Positions 24,701 to 35,322 of a stretch of 64,000 nucleotides of DNA are shown piece by piece. Under the pieces are notes generated by a model that was given only the letters and a program-made list of their open reading frames with translations, was not told the origin of the DNA and did no database searches. Source of the DNA: Strix aluco (lineage: Eukaryota > Chordata > Aves > Strigiformes > Strigidae). The stretch covers positions 87,116,748 through 87,180,747 of the forward strand of contig NC_133935.1 in NCBI RefSeq assembly GCF_031877795.1, read 5' to 3'. The translations under genes and the position numbers were made by a program. The number at the start of each line of letters is the position of its first letter. The first letter of the stretch is position 1.

Positions 24701-26923
24701 ACAGCTGGGGAGAAAGGCAATGAAGATTTTTGCTGAACACCTTAGGATGCTGGATTTTAACACACACATTCATGTAGTTGCGGCTAGAGATCCACAGGGG
24801 GTTAATTCTAACTATATGTCTATTTTTAGCCTTTATTTGTAGGCAAATGTGTGGCTCTGTTCTCTGAAGCAAAAGCAGAAGCTGTCAGCCTTTTAGAAAT
24901 TGGAATAGATGTTGTTGAAGAGTCCAAGCTGCTGTTTATACTGAGCCTGGATTTACTACTCCTAGTAATTTCTTATCCCTACCACAGTTGCACCTGGTGT
25001 CTCTTATAAGCAGCTAAAATGAGATTACAACCAGGGTTAAGCACTTGTCTAGAGCATTCTGTGTTTGATGAGTATCCTTGGACGCAGTGGGCCTCAGAGG
25101 AGGACTCAAGCTCTCTGTACATTACAAGATACAATATTCCTTTTCCTTGAAGGCAGTGGCAAAATTCTCACAGACTTCCACAGTACATCTAGTGACAAGA
25201 TAATTGCCTGTTTCTTACGGGAGTACCACACTGTTTTATCTCATTAGTCATGATCCTTTCTTATTATTGTATGGATTTATTAAAATACCACTGAAATACT
25301 TACTTTCTTTGCCCCAGAACACTGTAATCACAGTATTCTCACAAACTAAAAGCTCCTTGCAAGAATTACAGGATGAAATTCCTTTGACCTGCACCATGGA
25401 TAAGGTCAGGGTGGATAATCTTTGAACTTCCTCCCAGATTCATAAATCTATGAATCAGTTTCTCTCACCTAGACCAGAACAGTCCTTTCTGTACAAAGAG
25501 AGACATTATGAAATGTCTTAAGCATTGCATAAATATATTACAGTTTTGCATTAAACAGGTAGTTATTGATCTCTTCATATCAATCAAGGCCTTTTCCTTA
25601 CTTTTCTTTAAGTATATAGTATATAGATGGCAATGGGAAGCCTTTATCAGAACAAGCTACAACATGGTGGTTATGACCACTTAGGCTTTGACTAGATTTT
25701 CTCCAAGAGACCTAACAGGTCAGGGGTGCCTTGGCTACTACCCACTGGTAAATGGCTACTCATGGTCTGTGTTGTCACTGGAGTACTACAGAAACACTTC
25801 TTTTCAAGGCAATTCGTATTTTCTTTTACTCACCAAGAGGGAACATTGTCTGCAGCGCTGAACCACAGCTTTGGAAACAAGATGCTCTGAGTTCTGATCT
25901 CAGATCTGAAGCTGATTCACTGTGTGGCGTGAACTTCTTTATTGCACCTGTCTGTGTGATTGATTAATTAAATCAATAAATTAAAAACAAGAGAGGCAGT
26001 AGTTGTGTTTGCTAGCACGAGAAGTTTCGGGAGAATTGTAATGTGTGAAAAAGCTTTGTGTAACTGATAAGTGCTGGGATTTATTTCTGACTTTTGACTG
26101 AGCTGTGTGACTGCAATATCAGTAGTACTGTCAGACTTGGTGCATATACTTTTTTTATTGCTATTTTAAAGCATGAATCGTTTTCCCCTCTCAGCTCCAG
26201 AGAATCTGGTCCTGCTAGTGGACGATTCCTAATCTCAGCTGGTGCACCTGCTGCTGAAGGCCTGCCCATTTGGACCCCTGTTCCCCATTCTCACCTCACT
26301 GAAGATGCCAAAGCTGAGCATCAAGACCCAAGAGGAGCTGAAAATGGAGTGGATAGACTGAAAGGTTTGAACCAAAGTAACAATTTCGCTCAGGTTGTGC
26401 ATCTTACTGTAATGCTGATAGCTTCATTTGGGTGACGGGGGCAGCCTCTTCATGCTTCTGGTAATGACACTCTTACGAGCAGCGATGTTACGATGTGGCA
26501 GAATCATCACAGTGTGAATGCAACATACTCAATGAAGCAGCTTTCTCTCAATGAACCTTTGGAGAAATTAAAAATAGTGACTGCTTGGGCATAAAGTTAC
26601 TCTTCCATCTATATGAGGTAAAGCAGTCACTAGACTACCTACAGATATTACTCTTCCTCACTCCCCAAAACACTGGGTTTTCAGCTGGAGTTATGTTTTG
26701 TGGGAAATTGTGACTTTTCATTGAAACAAACACCCTCTTAGTGCTTCTTCATTTATTTGTAATTTCTGCAGAGACTGAAATCCCTAGTGACAATCTTCAG
26801 AGAAAATACAGCAAGTCCAAGGCTGGTTCTTCTCATGTGCCTCAGCTCATCACCTGGCCAGGATCCCACTCCAAACCAGTCCTACCTCCAATCCCATCTG
26901 GGCGGAAGAGGACCAACCCTTGA
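681..26923 (+). CDS. LRGUK: LRGUK, 3' part: guanylate kinase-like domain second half and C-terminal tail (8 exons)
   Basis: Joined exons 681-794, 6587-6788, 7827-7940, 11370-11527, 14304-14392, 20706-20840, 26195-26364 and 26772-26923 give 1,134 nt: 377 codons plus TGA, with every phase matching. The first ~125 residues are the second half of a guanylate kinase fold: a [16 protein letters not shown] stretch (GMP-side region), a CVHFEIE strand, then a LID-like [21 protein letters not shown] helix region. The remaining ~250 residues are Ser/Pro/Gln-rich without a recognised domain. The leucine-rich repeats and P-loop are left of the window, so the gene is 5'-partial. In mouse, LRGUK is needed for manchette function, acrosome attachment and sperm-tail assembly; whether its kinase fold is catalytic is unclear. 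Identification rests on remembered similarity to mammalian LRGUK and on SLC35B4 as convergent neighbour. The exon chain is strong; the tail is less conserved, so an extra exon could have been missed. Confidence 0.9.
3687..3733. repeat. 23-24 bp AT-rich tandem duplication
   Basis: TAATTAGCTAG followed by an AATTTACTA end occurs twice in tandem (3687-3710, 3711-3733). LRGUK intron. Confidence 0.7.
3969..3987. repeat. (TA)n microsatellite
   Basis: About nine TA units, LRGUK intron. Confidence 0.85.
4138..4182. repeat. Imperfect AAT/AAC trinucleotide repeat
   Basis: AACAACAATAATAATAGTAA-type sequence, LRGUK intron. Confidence 0.7.
4468..5056 (-). mobile_element. CR1 LINE fragment, 5'-truncated
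   Basis: The + strand begins with TCATAGAATCATAGAATAAT then TTAGGTTGGAAAAGACC, the reverse complement of a CR1 3' end, so the element points left. The - strand keeps ~120 codons of the C-terminal part of the CR1 reverse-transcriptase ORF ([34 protein letters not shown]). It lies in the first LRGUK intron of the window, antisense to the gene. Confidence 0.93.
6587..6788 (+). CDS. LRGUK: LRGUK exon b (kinase LID and C-terminal helices)
   Basis: 202 nt, phase 0 to 1. Acceptor CATTTTAAAG|GGT, donor ACACAG|GTAAGT. It encodes [17 protein letters not shown], the [22 protein letters not shown]-like stretch, and the [20 protein letters not shown] end of the fold. This is the best-conserved block of the gene in the window. 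Confidence 0.95.
7827..7940 (+). CDS. LRGUK: LRGUK exon c (end of kinase domain)
   Basis: 114 nt, phase 1 to 1. Acceptor CCCTTTCTGCAG|ATG, donor GAGCAG|GTACTG. Read through the split Asp codon it gives [20 protein letters not shown], matching the last helix of the kinase fold, followed by the start of the tail. Confidence 0.92.
10135..10330 (+). repeat. MIR-like ancient SINE
   Basis: TTTTACAGCTATTAATTATA, CACAGCAGTCCTGTGGAGTA and TATTTTACAAATGAGGAAAG follow the order of the MIR core and right arm. In an LRGUK intron; diverged. Confidence 0.45.
10497..10526. repeat. Perfect 12-bp inverted repeat with 6-bp loop
   Basis: TTATAAAGGCAT / ATGCCTTTATAA around ATACTA, in an LRGUK intron. Another short inverted repeat (ATCCATA / TATGGAT) follows at about 10,535-10,570. 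Confidence 0.7.
11370..11527 (+). CDS. LRGUK: LRGUK exon d (C-terminal tail)
   Basis: 158 nt, phase 1 to 0. Acceptor TTCTGTACTAG|GTT, donor TCTGTG|GTAAGC. It encodes a polar segment with [17 protein letters not shown] and a [11 protein letters not shown] stretch. No domain recognised; included because frame and both splice sites fit the chain. Confidence 0.83.
11528..14303. other. LRGUK intron d-e
   Basis: 2.8-kb intron. A fragment near 11,735-11,820 (TTTTACACCAGAATAAATCT, then GTGTAATGGTGTAA) looks like an old unnamed repeat; nothing else seen. Confidence 0.6.
14304..14392 (+). CDS. LRGUK: LRGUK exon e (C-terminal tail)
   Basis: 89 nt, phase 0 to 2. Acceptor TTTCTTTATCAG|GAA, donor CAAAG|GTAATA. 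It encodes a basic helix-like [20 protein letters not shown] stretch and then YVQLFQ. The next exon begins with G, completing an Arg codon. Confidence 0.82.
15790..15955 (-). mobile_element. Possible ancient CR1-like 3' fragment
   Basis: TAGGTCATGTAGTCCAGTCC followed by CTTAAATACCCATAAGAGAG resembles the reverse complement of a decayed CR1-type end. Only short matches remain. Confidence 0.3.
16335..16412. repeat. AT-rich tandem/inverted repeats on a TTAGTAAATTAC theme
   Basis: The word TTTAGTAAA or AGTAAATTAC recurs several times over ~75 bp, LRGUK intron. Confidence 0.65.
20706..20840 (+). CDS. LRGUK: LRGUK exon f (C-terminal tail)
   Basis: 135 nt, phase 2 to 2. Acceptor TATCATTTTAG|GGG, donor AGCCG|GTGAGT. 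It encodes a Pro/Ser-rich segment containing [14 protein letters not shown] and [18 protein letters not shown] 6.3-kb intron precedes it. Confidence 0.8.
23221..23300 (-). mobile_element. CR1 LINE, short 3' end
   Basis: ACAGAATCACAGAATTGTCT then AGGTTGGAAAAGACCTTGAA and CCAGTCCAACC match the terminal ~75 bp of CR1, antisense within an LRGUK intron. Too short to place in a subfamily. Confidence 0.85.
23669..23764 (+). other. 96-bp near-perfect hairpin (microRNA-precursor-like) in an LRGUK intron
   Basis: Arms 23669-23704 and 23729-23764 are 36-bp inverted repeats with two differences. As RNA from the + strand, one difference is a G-U pair and the other a single U-C mismatch. Pairing continues inward (G-U, G-U, G-C, C-G, A-U) to a 14-nt loop at 23710-23723: about 40 pairs in all. 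On the - strand the three G-U pairs become mismatches. No matching known microRNA or transposon comes to mind. A miniature palindromic transposon remnant is the main alternative; I see no clear target-site duplication. Confidence 0.75.
26195..26364 (+). CDS. LRGUK: LRGUK exon g (C-terminal tail)
   Basis: 170 nt, phase 2 to 1. Acceptor TTTTCCCCTCTCAG|CTC (good pyrimidine tract), donor AAAG|GTTTGA. It encodes [20 protein letters not shown], then [15 protein letters not shown] second donor 12 nt downstream (AAA|GTAACA, exon end 26376) keeps the frame and would add four residues, so the 3' limit is uncertain. Confidence 0.8.
26772..26923 (+). CDS. LRGUK: LRGUK last coding exon with stop
   Basis: 152 nt, starting in phase 1 after TTTCTGCAG and ending in TGA at 26921-26923. 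It encodes [19 protein letters not shown] and a basic, Pro-rich end [15 protein letters not shown]. The same exon continues into the 3' untranslated region. Confidence 0.85.
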
Positions 26924-27377
26924 TGGCCACTACTAGTCAAGTCTTTGTCATGATTGCACTGAATCTTTCTGTTGAACAGGAACACTGATTTTGATATATT
27001 TCTCTTCAACAAAGCAAAGTCTATCAAATATTATTTCTAAATCCATTTCTGATTAACTCTCCCAAAGAAGTTATTTATTTTTAACTTTATTAAAAAGTAA
27101 TTTCTGTATTTCCCAAAGCTAGAAATTATTTCCCCAGGCACTCTCAGCTGGGAAATGGCGTAGATTTTTTCCTAACAGCCACATGACCATATCTTCCATT
27201 AATTTCTCTCTTTCCTTCCCCTCCTATATTATAGATTTAATTGAGGTCTGGAAGCATCAGGGCCTCTGATAATATTGTCTATATTGTAGGACTAGTGAAT
27301 TATTTTGAAGAGGGATTTTGTGAAATGTTCAGAGTTAAGTTGGGAGTGAAAACTAGTTCCAAGTCTTTTTTTTTTTT

Positions 27378-27383
27378 AATAAA
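27378..27383 (+). terminator. Polyadenylation signal candidate 1 for LRGUK
   Basis: AATAAA directly after a poly-T run, 455 nt past the stop. It could give a short 3' end. Confidence 0.4.
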
Positions 27384-27553
27384 ATGTATTTGTTTTAAGA
27401 GGTGAGACATAATTCTTTGATTTGCAAGTGTATCTAAACAACCTAGTAAGGAGTCATCAGAAAAAATTTGTACAATTATTGAGAACTAGCTGAAGCTGTA
27501 AGTAGTGCGTGAAGATTTGTTTTTCTGTATGTGGAGCAGAGCTCTGACAAGTA

Positions 27554-27559
27554 AATAAA
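27554..27559 (+). terminator. Polyadenylation signal candidate 2 for LRGUK
   Basis: AATAAAA followed within 25 nt by a T/G-rich stretch (TTAACATTTGTCC). It is the better-placed 3' end signal, 631 nt past the stop. Confidence 0.5.
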
Positions 27560-27580
27560 ACTGTCAAGTTAACATTTGTC

Positions 27581-30500
27581 CTGATTAATTTTCATTACCA
27601 TCTAATTACAGAACAGATAGTGGGGCCCCTTTGCCTGAGCAACTTCCCCCGAGGAGGGGCGTCTGCCGTTCATATTACAGCATGGGTCCTCGGAGGTCTC
27701 TGCGTGCACAGAAGACGACGTGACTCGTTGCCACAGCATGGAGTCACATCCGTGGAAGAGCTCTGGTTTACCTCACCGTGCATGTTCACAATGTGGCCAA
27801 GGGGTTTTTGTTGATTAAATAGGATGAACTGAACGAAGCAACGCAGCTCATGGTAAGTAACGGATAAATTTAGATAGCCTGACCTTAAATTCCAGTGAAG
27901 CCTGTAAAACAACTCAGGTCTTTATTAAATAGTTTCCTTTCCGTATAGCAGCTGGCTGTATCCTCAAGCTGAAGAACAACAGTTCTTCCGAGGCACCAGT
28001 TTTTTATCATTGATTTTGGCAGAACAAAAAGCAAGCCTGCTCCGTGGCCTGGGTTCAGAAAGAGTTCAGGCAACTGAAGCTGCAGTTTCAACCTTAATGG
28101 GTTTTTCACCAAGGCAGTTCAGCGAGGGGGGTACCTGACTGCCACCGAATAACTACCCAGCCTCCACAGTTTCTTCAGCAAATCCCACCAGGCTCTTCAT
28201 GGCCGCTTTGCCTCTATAAATACCTTTGCAGAAGCTGGCCTGGCTGTTACAGCTGGCTGCACAGTTAATTGACGTGGATGCTGATGAGTGTATCAGTTTT
28301 TGCTGTTTTACAGGTGACAGTGTCACGGTTAATGAATACGTACAAGGTACCTCATGGTTCATAGACAGCAGAGCCAGGGGTGATCACACCTCCTCGCTTA
28401 AATGAGGAAGGTAGTACAGTCCGTGCAGATAAATCAGTTTTCTCCTGGACACTAATGCAGGAACCCTTGTACCTAGATTGCTCCGCACGGCAGCCTGGGT
28501 ACGTACGTGTGTCTGGAAAATAAGGGCGGTGGGTGGTGGGTGATACCTCAGCCATGTCAGCATCTCGTTCCTTTTGCTGCCATCTCTGCACAGTTCTTCC
28601 CCCATCAGCCCCAGCCCTCCACTCTTCCCATGGAGCAGTTACTCCCTTCTGTGTAGAACAGAACAAAACATGACAAGTTATCCCCGAATTGTGCTGAATT
28701 TCCTCTGCTTGAAGGGTGTGCTCCTGCAAAAGCCTTGTACGTCCGCAGCGAGCGAGCGCAGCGATTCAAACTACTCATATTTACAGGAACAGTCTTAAAT
28801 GTTAAACTCTCCGGCACAGGAATTGTATCTCTATTTTGATTATATAGAGCTGAGCATACAGGAGGGGTATAAATATGTTACTCTTATTTCCCAGTTGTAA
28901 AAAGAAATCATTTGTTCTTCTGTGACCAGGGTATTGGTTAGCTTACTGGCGTTTGTATCAGACAATGAAGATTGCAGAGAATCTCCCGTTTTGCAATCAG
29001 TCCCTTGGGCCCTGAGCTTTCAAATGCTTCCAAATGTGGCACGTTCAGTGGGGTTACACATGCAGACCAGGGGATAAGGACCTTGCACGGAAGTAGGACG
29101 TGGGATTTTTAAAATACCGGCGAGAAGCTGAATTTGCTGAAGTCAATTCAGCAAAATATTAAGTTTCTTGCCTTCCCTCCCTAAACTTTTACAGCCATAC
29201 ACTCTCACTTGCTCTCTTCCCAGTCCCCAGCAGACCACAGATCGAATTGCTAACCCAATTTAGGAGGTTTCCAAAACCAACTGCATTAGGCTGACCTGTC
29301 CTTTGTCTACTGCACCCTGAAGCATGAAACATCTGGCCGAGTTTGAAGGCAGAAGTGCTGTTGGATTGCCGATATGTAATATTTACATCTCATTTAGCAG
29401 ATTGTGAAGCTTTGCAGTTCGTCGTTTTTAGTTTAGAGTGTTTATTTTTGGCTGAAAGTACAGAACTTGTAACTTGGTGCCTATATATTTATAGACTGGC
29501 AGATAAAAGCGGGGCTGTTTCAGGGAACTCTGTTTTTATTGGCAGGAAGCGTGTTTGGATTACAGCAGAGTAACACCTTAAGTTAGTCATAGTCAAACAA
29601 GTCTCTGAGTCTTGAATTTTACAGAGGGGAGTATAACAAGCTGTTTAATTTCCCTTTTTTAAATTAAACATTCAACATTCAATAAAATCAGTAACTGTGG
29701 TTGCTGTCTTGTGACTGCAAATGGCTTTCCCAGCCGGAGGATGTAGCTGCGCGCTTATCACACGGGCTGTGTCGGAGCCCTGTGTTACACACCAGTAAAT
29801 CAAGGCAGAAATTCCAATGATTTGTGTTATCTCATGAGGTTTTTTTTCCGGGAGTCGGGTCAGAACCCAGGAGTCCTGCATCTCTGCTCGAACGCTGGGT
29901 CTTTGAGGTGAAGCTGAGAAGACTTTGCTTATGCATGTGTGTTTTGGGAAGTCAAGGGCAGCTTTTTTATCCTGATTCCTCCCCCAGGCCAGTAGCAACA
30001 TGGAAGGAGTTACAACACAGATGCTGCAGGACAAGGAGCTGCTGAATTAAGAAATGCCGGGCTCGTTAGACATAAGGGGATGGTGTTTTAATACAGACCT
30101 GTGCCTGAGAGAGAGGCTATGAAGTTTGCTAGCTAAAAGTTTGATGCGCAGCTCAGTGAAGATTTCCAGGGGCTGCAGAATAGGCCCATAAATAGCTGCT
30201 CCTGCGAATCTGCGGAGCATATCGCGTGCTGGAGGCAGAGATGCTACATGGATGATCACAGAGTGCACAGGCAGTCAGGGCAACCTGCTGCCGCCTTGGT
30301 AGAAGGTGAGAGAAGGAGATACGTGGTGCCTCAGATTCTCCAGTACCTGCTCCCCAAATTAATAGCTGCATTTTTAGAAAAAATGGTGCAAAGTGGTTTG
30401 GTTTGGTTTGGTACTCTGACCATCTCCCTGCCTCCCTCCACCACTAAACCCATTGCTATGAACTCTAGAAACCCCAGAAGCTAGAAACCACTGGTAGAGG

Positions 30501-31499
30501 CTTGACTTGCTGGTGAGACCACTGCAAATCCAGCAGCTGCACCTTTTTATTTTTTTAAGCATGTTCTGGAAGCAGATGGGGAATAGTTGCCAGTATTGAC
30601 CAAAGGGCTGTTTATCTCTCTGCAGAGCACGCACATCCATTTCTAGAAGTACCTTCCTGCAGCACCACGTCATGTCCCAGCAGCGTCTGGCTGCCCCACT
30701 ACCTCTGCCTGCTCCCTCGGGAGCTTGTCTAATTGAATATGCTGCATAATATGCTGCTAATTTGGCAGCTGTCAAAACCAATTATAATTTTTTTTAACAG
30801 TACCGCGGTGGGGGTGAGGACAGTTGCCGCTCGGTGTGATTACACCAACTGCCCATGATTCTCTTTGCATCCTTGACTCAAGGGATACCCAGTGAAGGGT
30901 TTGAAGGAGACCCAGTGGGTCTTTCCCTGGTCTCACCCCGCACTTCTACTCCATAGCTTCAATAATTCCAGCCCTAAAAACTCCTTTGGGTCCCCCATGC
31001 ATTTACCAGTTGTTACTTCCATCGCCAGTTGCGTTTGCAGTCGCATACCCTCTCCCCGTGGTCTGTGGGGTCGGAGCTCAAGCAGGAGCGCCTTGGTACA
31101 GAGTCAGCCCTGCAGCCCCAGTGCTCAGCCCCTGGGGTGCTCAGTACTGCAGACCCTGCCTAAGCTCTGCACTAAATCTTGCTTCTTGGCTGTACCCTTT
31201 CGGTAACCCTCACAAAATATTTCAAGCTTCTGAGATATTTTTTTCTGCCTCCTGTAAGGTGGAGGGAGAGGAACCGTTGTAGCTGAGGCTGAATTTCATT
31301 TTCCTGCAGGGAGGAGGAGGCGGCTCCGACATTTTTATCATTCATGCTTTTCCCCGCTCATACCTCAGAGCAAGTAGAAGCATGAAGGGGTAAATCAATG
31401 ATGTCCATCACGGACGCATGAAGGCTCCACAGTGAAAAATCCCCCATGCTGAGGGTCCTTCCAGAGAAGAGATCTTCTCTTGAGACCCACATCTCAACA
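27581..31499. other. Convergent intergenic region, left part
   Basis: No supportable gene. (GGTTT)n-like bases at 30,394-30,411. An AT-rich, homeodomain-site-like patch at 30,730-30,790 could be regulatory. Confidence 0.55.
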
Positions 31500-31898
31500 T
31501 GTCATACGAGGAGCGGCTGAGGGAACTGGGGGGGGGTTTATCTGGAGGAGGCTGAGGGGGACCTCATGGCCCTCTACAACTCCCTGAAAGGAGGGTGCAG
31601 AGAGGGGGGATGAGTCTCTTGAGACAAGGAACCAGCGCCAGGCCAAGAGGGAATGGCCTCAAGCTGTGCCAGGGCAGGGTCAGACTGGCTCTTAGGAAGG
31701 ATTTCTTTGCAGAAGGGGTTGTTGGGCATTGGAATGGGCTGCCCAGGGCAGGGGGGGAGTCCCCATCCCTGGAGGGGTTGAAGAGTCGGGTTGACCCAGC
31801 ACTGAGGGATCTGGTGGAGTTGGGAACGGTCAGGGTGAGGTTAATGGTTGGACTGGAGGATCTTCAAGGGCTTTTCCAACCGAGATGATTCTGTGATC
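31500..31898 (+). mobile_element. CR1 LINE fragment (young-looking subfamily, copy A)
   Basis: Starts with a GAGGAGCGGCTGAGGGAACT block and ends TTCCAACCGAGATGATTCTG. It encodes the end of the CR1 ORF ([38 protein letters not shown]). It is very similar to the copies at 35,323, 40,577 and 45,367. Intergenic, on the + strand. Confidence 0.93.
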
Positions 31899-32682
31899 TC
31901 CAGTGCTTTCCTGGCTGGTAACAGCACAGTGGCTCACAGCAGTTAGCCCCTGCCCGGAGTAGAGGTGGAGTGACATCCTAAATCCTCCAGCAGAAGGATG
32001 GTTTCCCAGCTGTTGGAGACTTCGTGGGGTTCAAAAGCAGCCAGGAGTGGTATTCCTTGCATTAATCCCACGCTTGGCCTTCCGTTAGTCAGCTGTGGGG
32101 ACTATGAAGAACCACAGTCCTCTCCTCCTCTTCTCTCACTTGATTTTTGGTTGACTCCGAGTGTTGCACTCCACCTTCCTCCAAGGCAGGGCACAACGCA
32201 GCGCTCCCCACCCCCAGTGCCTGCGTTCTGTGAGATCACACCCAGCTGGTGGGATCTCAGGCCCTCTGAAACATGGCCAGGGCGTGACTGCACACCCTCC
32301 CGACTGACTGGACTCAAGGAGCCACGGTGTCTTCCAGGCTCTCGGAATGGAGATCTACCAACAAGCCAACGGTCTTGTTGGTAGACAGAGCAGGTTGGGG
32401 TATTTCTTCCTCTTCTCAAGAGTTGAAGCAGCCACCAGCACAGCAGGAATGATGCTCTCGGGACTGCTTCCTCCCCTCCTGTCCTGATAGAAGACATCTC
32501 TGCTTTTTTTAGGTCCCTTTGCAATGCTGACTTTCTCTGCAGCAGTTCATGTGTCACCAGGTGTCACAACTGTGTGACAGAATCTACTTTTTGCCCTCTG
32601 AAGAGGGGACCAAGCTACCAGCCCAGGGGCTGTTTCCACCCAGGCAATTTTTACCACCCAGGGTCTTTCTGGTGGCCCAAAG

Positions 32683-33334
32683 CAGCTGAACATGAACCAG
32701 CAGTGTGCTCAGGTGGCCAAGAAAGCCAACGGCATCCTGGCTTGTATTAGAAATAGCGTGACCAGCAGAAGCAGGGAGGTGATAGTCCCCCTGTGCTCTG
32801 CACTGGTGAGGCCACACCTGGAGTGTTGTGTCCAGTTTTGGGCACCTCAATATGAGAGAGATCTCGAGGGCCTGGAGCGAGGGCAGAGGAGGGCAACGAG
32901 CTGGGGAAGGGCCTGGAGAATAAATCCTGTGAGGAGAGATTGAAGGAGCTGGGACTGTTCAGTGTGAGGAGGAGAAGGTGAGGGGAGACCTCATCACTCT
33001 CTACAGCTCCCTGAAAGGACATTGTAGAGAGGTTGGTGCTGGTCTCTTCTCCCAGGGAATTAGTGACAGAACAAGAGGGAACGGCTTTAAACTGCAACAG
33101 GGGAGGTTCAGACTGGGCATGAGGAAAAAATGTTTCCCAGAAAGAGTGGTCAGAGAGTGGAATAGGCTGCCCAGGGAGGGGGTGGAGTCCCCATCCCTGG
33201 GTGTGTTTAAGGGTCATTTGGATGAGATGTGGGGGGATGTGGTGTAGGGGAGAACTTTGTAGAGTCGGGCTGATGGTTGGACTCGATGATCCCAAGGGTC
33301 TTTTCCAACCTGAATGATTCTGGGATACTGTGAT
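32683..33334 (+). mobile_element. CR1 LINE fragment, ~650 bp
   Basis: Runs from a [20 protein letters not shown] coding block through LFSQGISDRTRGNGFKLQ to the 3' end TTCCAACCTGAATGATTCTG. It belongs to a different subfamily from copy A (different codons in the RFRLGMRKKCFPERV block). A frameshift lies around 32,900-32,980. Confidence 0.93.
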
Positions 33335-34096
33335 TAACCCCTCGTCTTGGTGTGCACGACCACAGGCATCTTCCCAGCAGAGACAATGTCACCTGCCTCT
33401 CCCCTGGCCTCTCCCCAGCACCTCCTACATGTGAAATGGGGCCGTGATGCTCCTGCTTTGCCTCCTCCCTCTCAGCCTGGAAAGGTGTAAATTAACTGTC
33501 CCCTTGCCCTGTGCTGAGGTCCTTTGGTCAATGCAGGGTCAGTGCATCCATCTTCCAGCTGCTCAGGGAGAGAGGGGGAGCGAAGGGTGAAAGCCGGCTG
33601 GTTATAACTGTAGGGAAGTGGAAAAGTAATAATAAATAGTAAAAATTTCCAGCAAACTTTGGAGAGCTTTCAAAGAAGGAAGGGTGCCATCAGAGATCTG
33701 TTAGCCTCGGCTACGCTTGAGGGAAAAAAAAAAAGGTTCTGTATCCTCTGAGCTCTTCCCCTCCCAGATTTCCCCCATCAATAAATCCCACCTTCTTGCC
33801 CTCTTGGGCTCCAACTGCTGATTTACGATTGTTATAATGAAAGATGCTGAACAGAAATGAACTCTGTGGCTCCAAGTGATTTACAGAGACATCTTTATCC
33901 CTCTATTGCCCCGCTCATTTAATTTAGTAGCAGGAGCAAGTTTTTTACACCTTGGAAGTGACAGGGATTTCATCGTGTTTCCCAAAGGAGTTCAAGGCTT
34001 TTGCTCTCGCTTTAATAAAAAAAAAATATCCCTTGTTTCTCTCTGACCCACCATGGTGAGCCAGGCTGCGATGTGCTGAGGAAAGATTGAAAGCGT
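33335..34096. other. Intergenic spacer between CR1 copies
   Basis: Unique-looking sequence without ORF, repeat or RNA gene that I can support. Confidence 0.5.
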
Positions 34097-35322
34097 TCAT
34101 AGAATCAGAGAGTAATTTGGGTTGGAAGAGGCCTTTAAAGATTATCCAGTTCCACCCCCGCCCCCCTGCCCTGGGCAGGGACACCTTCCACTAGCCCAGG
34201 TTGCCCAAAGCCCCGTCCAACCTGGCCTTGAACCCTTCCAGGGAGGGGGCAGCCACAGCTTCTCTGGGCAACCTGTGCCAGGGCCTCACCACCCTCACAG
34301 GGAACAATTTCTTCCTTAGATCTCATCTAAATCTCCCCTCTGTCAGTTTAAAACCGTTCCCCCTTGTTCTATCCCTCCCCCCTGATGACGAGTCCCTCCC
34401 CCCTTTCCTGTAGCCCCTTTCAGTCCTGGGAGGCCGCTCTAAGGTCTCCCCGGAGCCTTCTCTTCTCCAGCTGAACCCCCCAACTCTCTCAGCCTGTCCT
34501 CACAGGGGGGTGCTCCAGCCCCCCGAGCATCTTCGTGGCCTCCTCTGGCCCCGCTCGAGCAGGTCCGTGTCCTTCTGCTGTTGGTGCCCCCAGAGCTGGA
34601 CCCAGCACTGCAGGGGGGTCTCCCAAGAGCGGAGCAGAGGGGGAGAATCCCCCCCCTCGCCCTGCTGCCCACACTGCTCTGGGTGCAGCCCAGCACACGG
34701 GTGGCTTTCTGCGCTGCCAGCGCACATTGCTGGCTCAAAGGCAGTTTTCCATCCACCACCACCCCCAAGTCCTTCTCTGCAGGGCTGAAGATATTCGATT
34801 GCTGAAGATATTAAACAGTGCTGGTCCCAGTATGGACCCCCGAGGGACACCACTCATCACTGATCTCCATCTGGCCATTGAGCTGTTGACCACTACCTTC
34901 TGGATTAGACCATCCAACTAATTCCTCATCCACCAAACAGTCCACCCATGAAATCTCCAATTTAGAGAGAAAGATGTTGTAGCGAACAGTGTCAAGTCCT
35001 TACAGAATTCCACATAGACGACACCCATAGATCTTGCCTTGTCCATTGACGTTGTCATTCCATCATAGAAGGCCACAAGGTTGGTCAGGGAGGATTTGCC
35101 CTTGGTGCAGCCACACTGGCTGTCTTGAATCCCCTCCCTGCCCTCCATGTGCCTTAGCACAGCTTCTAGGAGCATCTGTTCCATGAGCTTCCCAGGCGCA
35201 GAGGTGAGGCTGACAGGTTGGTCGTTCCCAGGGCCCTCCTTTCTACCCTTTTTAAAAATGGGTGCAATGTTTCCCTTTTTCCAGTCACCAGGAACTTCCC
35301 CTGACTGCCAGAACTTTTCAGA
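34097..35322 (-). mobile_element. CR1 LINE, longest copy in the window, internally deleted
   Basis: 3' end at 34,097 (TCATAGAATCAGAGAG). Moving right, the - strand shows the ORF end, then at ~34,790 a jump to an upstream reverse-transcriptase part (RWRSVMSGVPRGSILGPALF), then QDSQCGCTKGKSSLTNLVAF to ~35,180. The stretch that should hold the catalytic (Y/F)ADD box is missing, and frames are broken. Its right edge abuts another CR1 at 35,323. Confidence 0.9.

Larger units (their letters stand above)
20841..26194. other. LRGUK intron f-g
   Basis: 5.4-kb intron holding the short CR1 end (23,221) and the 96-bp hairpin (23,669). Also a GA-rich stretch near 23,862-23,880. Confidence 0.7.
26924..27580 (+). 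other. LRGUK: LRGUK 3' untranslated region (probable)
   Basis: AT-rich sequence after the stop, with two AATAAA hexamers. The end at ~27,580 is inferred from the second hexamer and the T-rich sequence that follows it. A longer transcript is possible. Confidence 0.55.

Noticed and set aside
30374..30781. 135-codon - strand open frame
   Set aside because: No start context or similarity; spans a (GGTTT)n-like stretch.
32102..32557. 151-codon - strand open frame
   Set aside because: Intergenic between CR1 copies, no family features.
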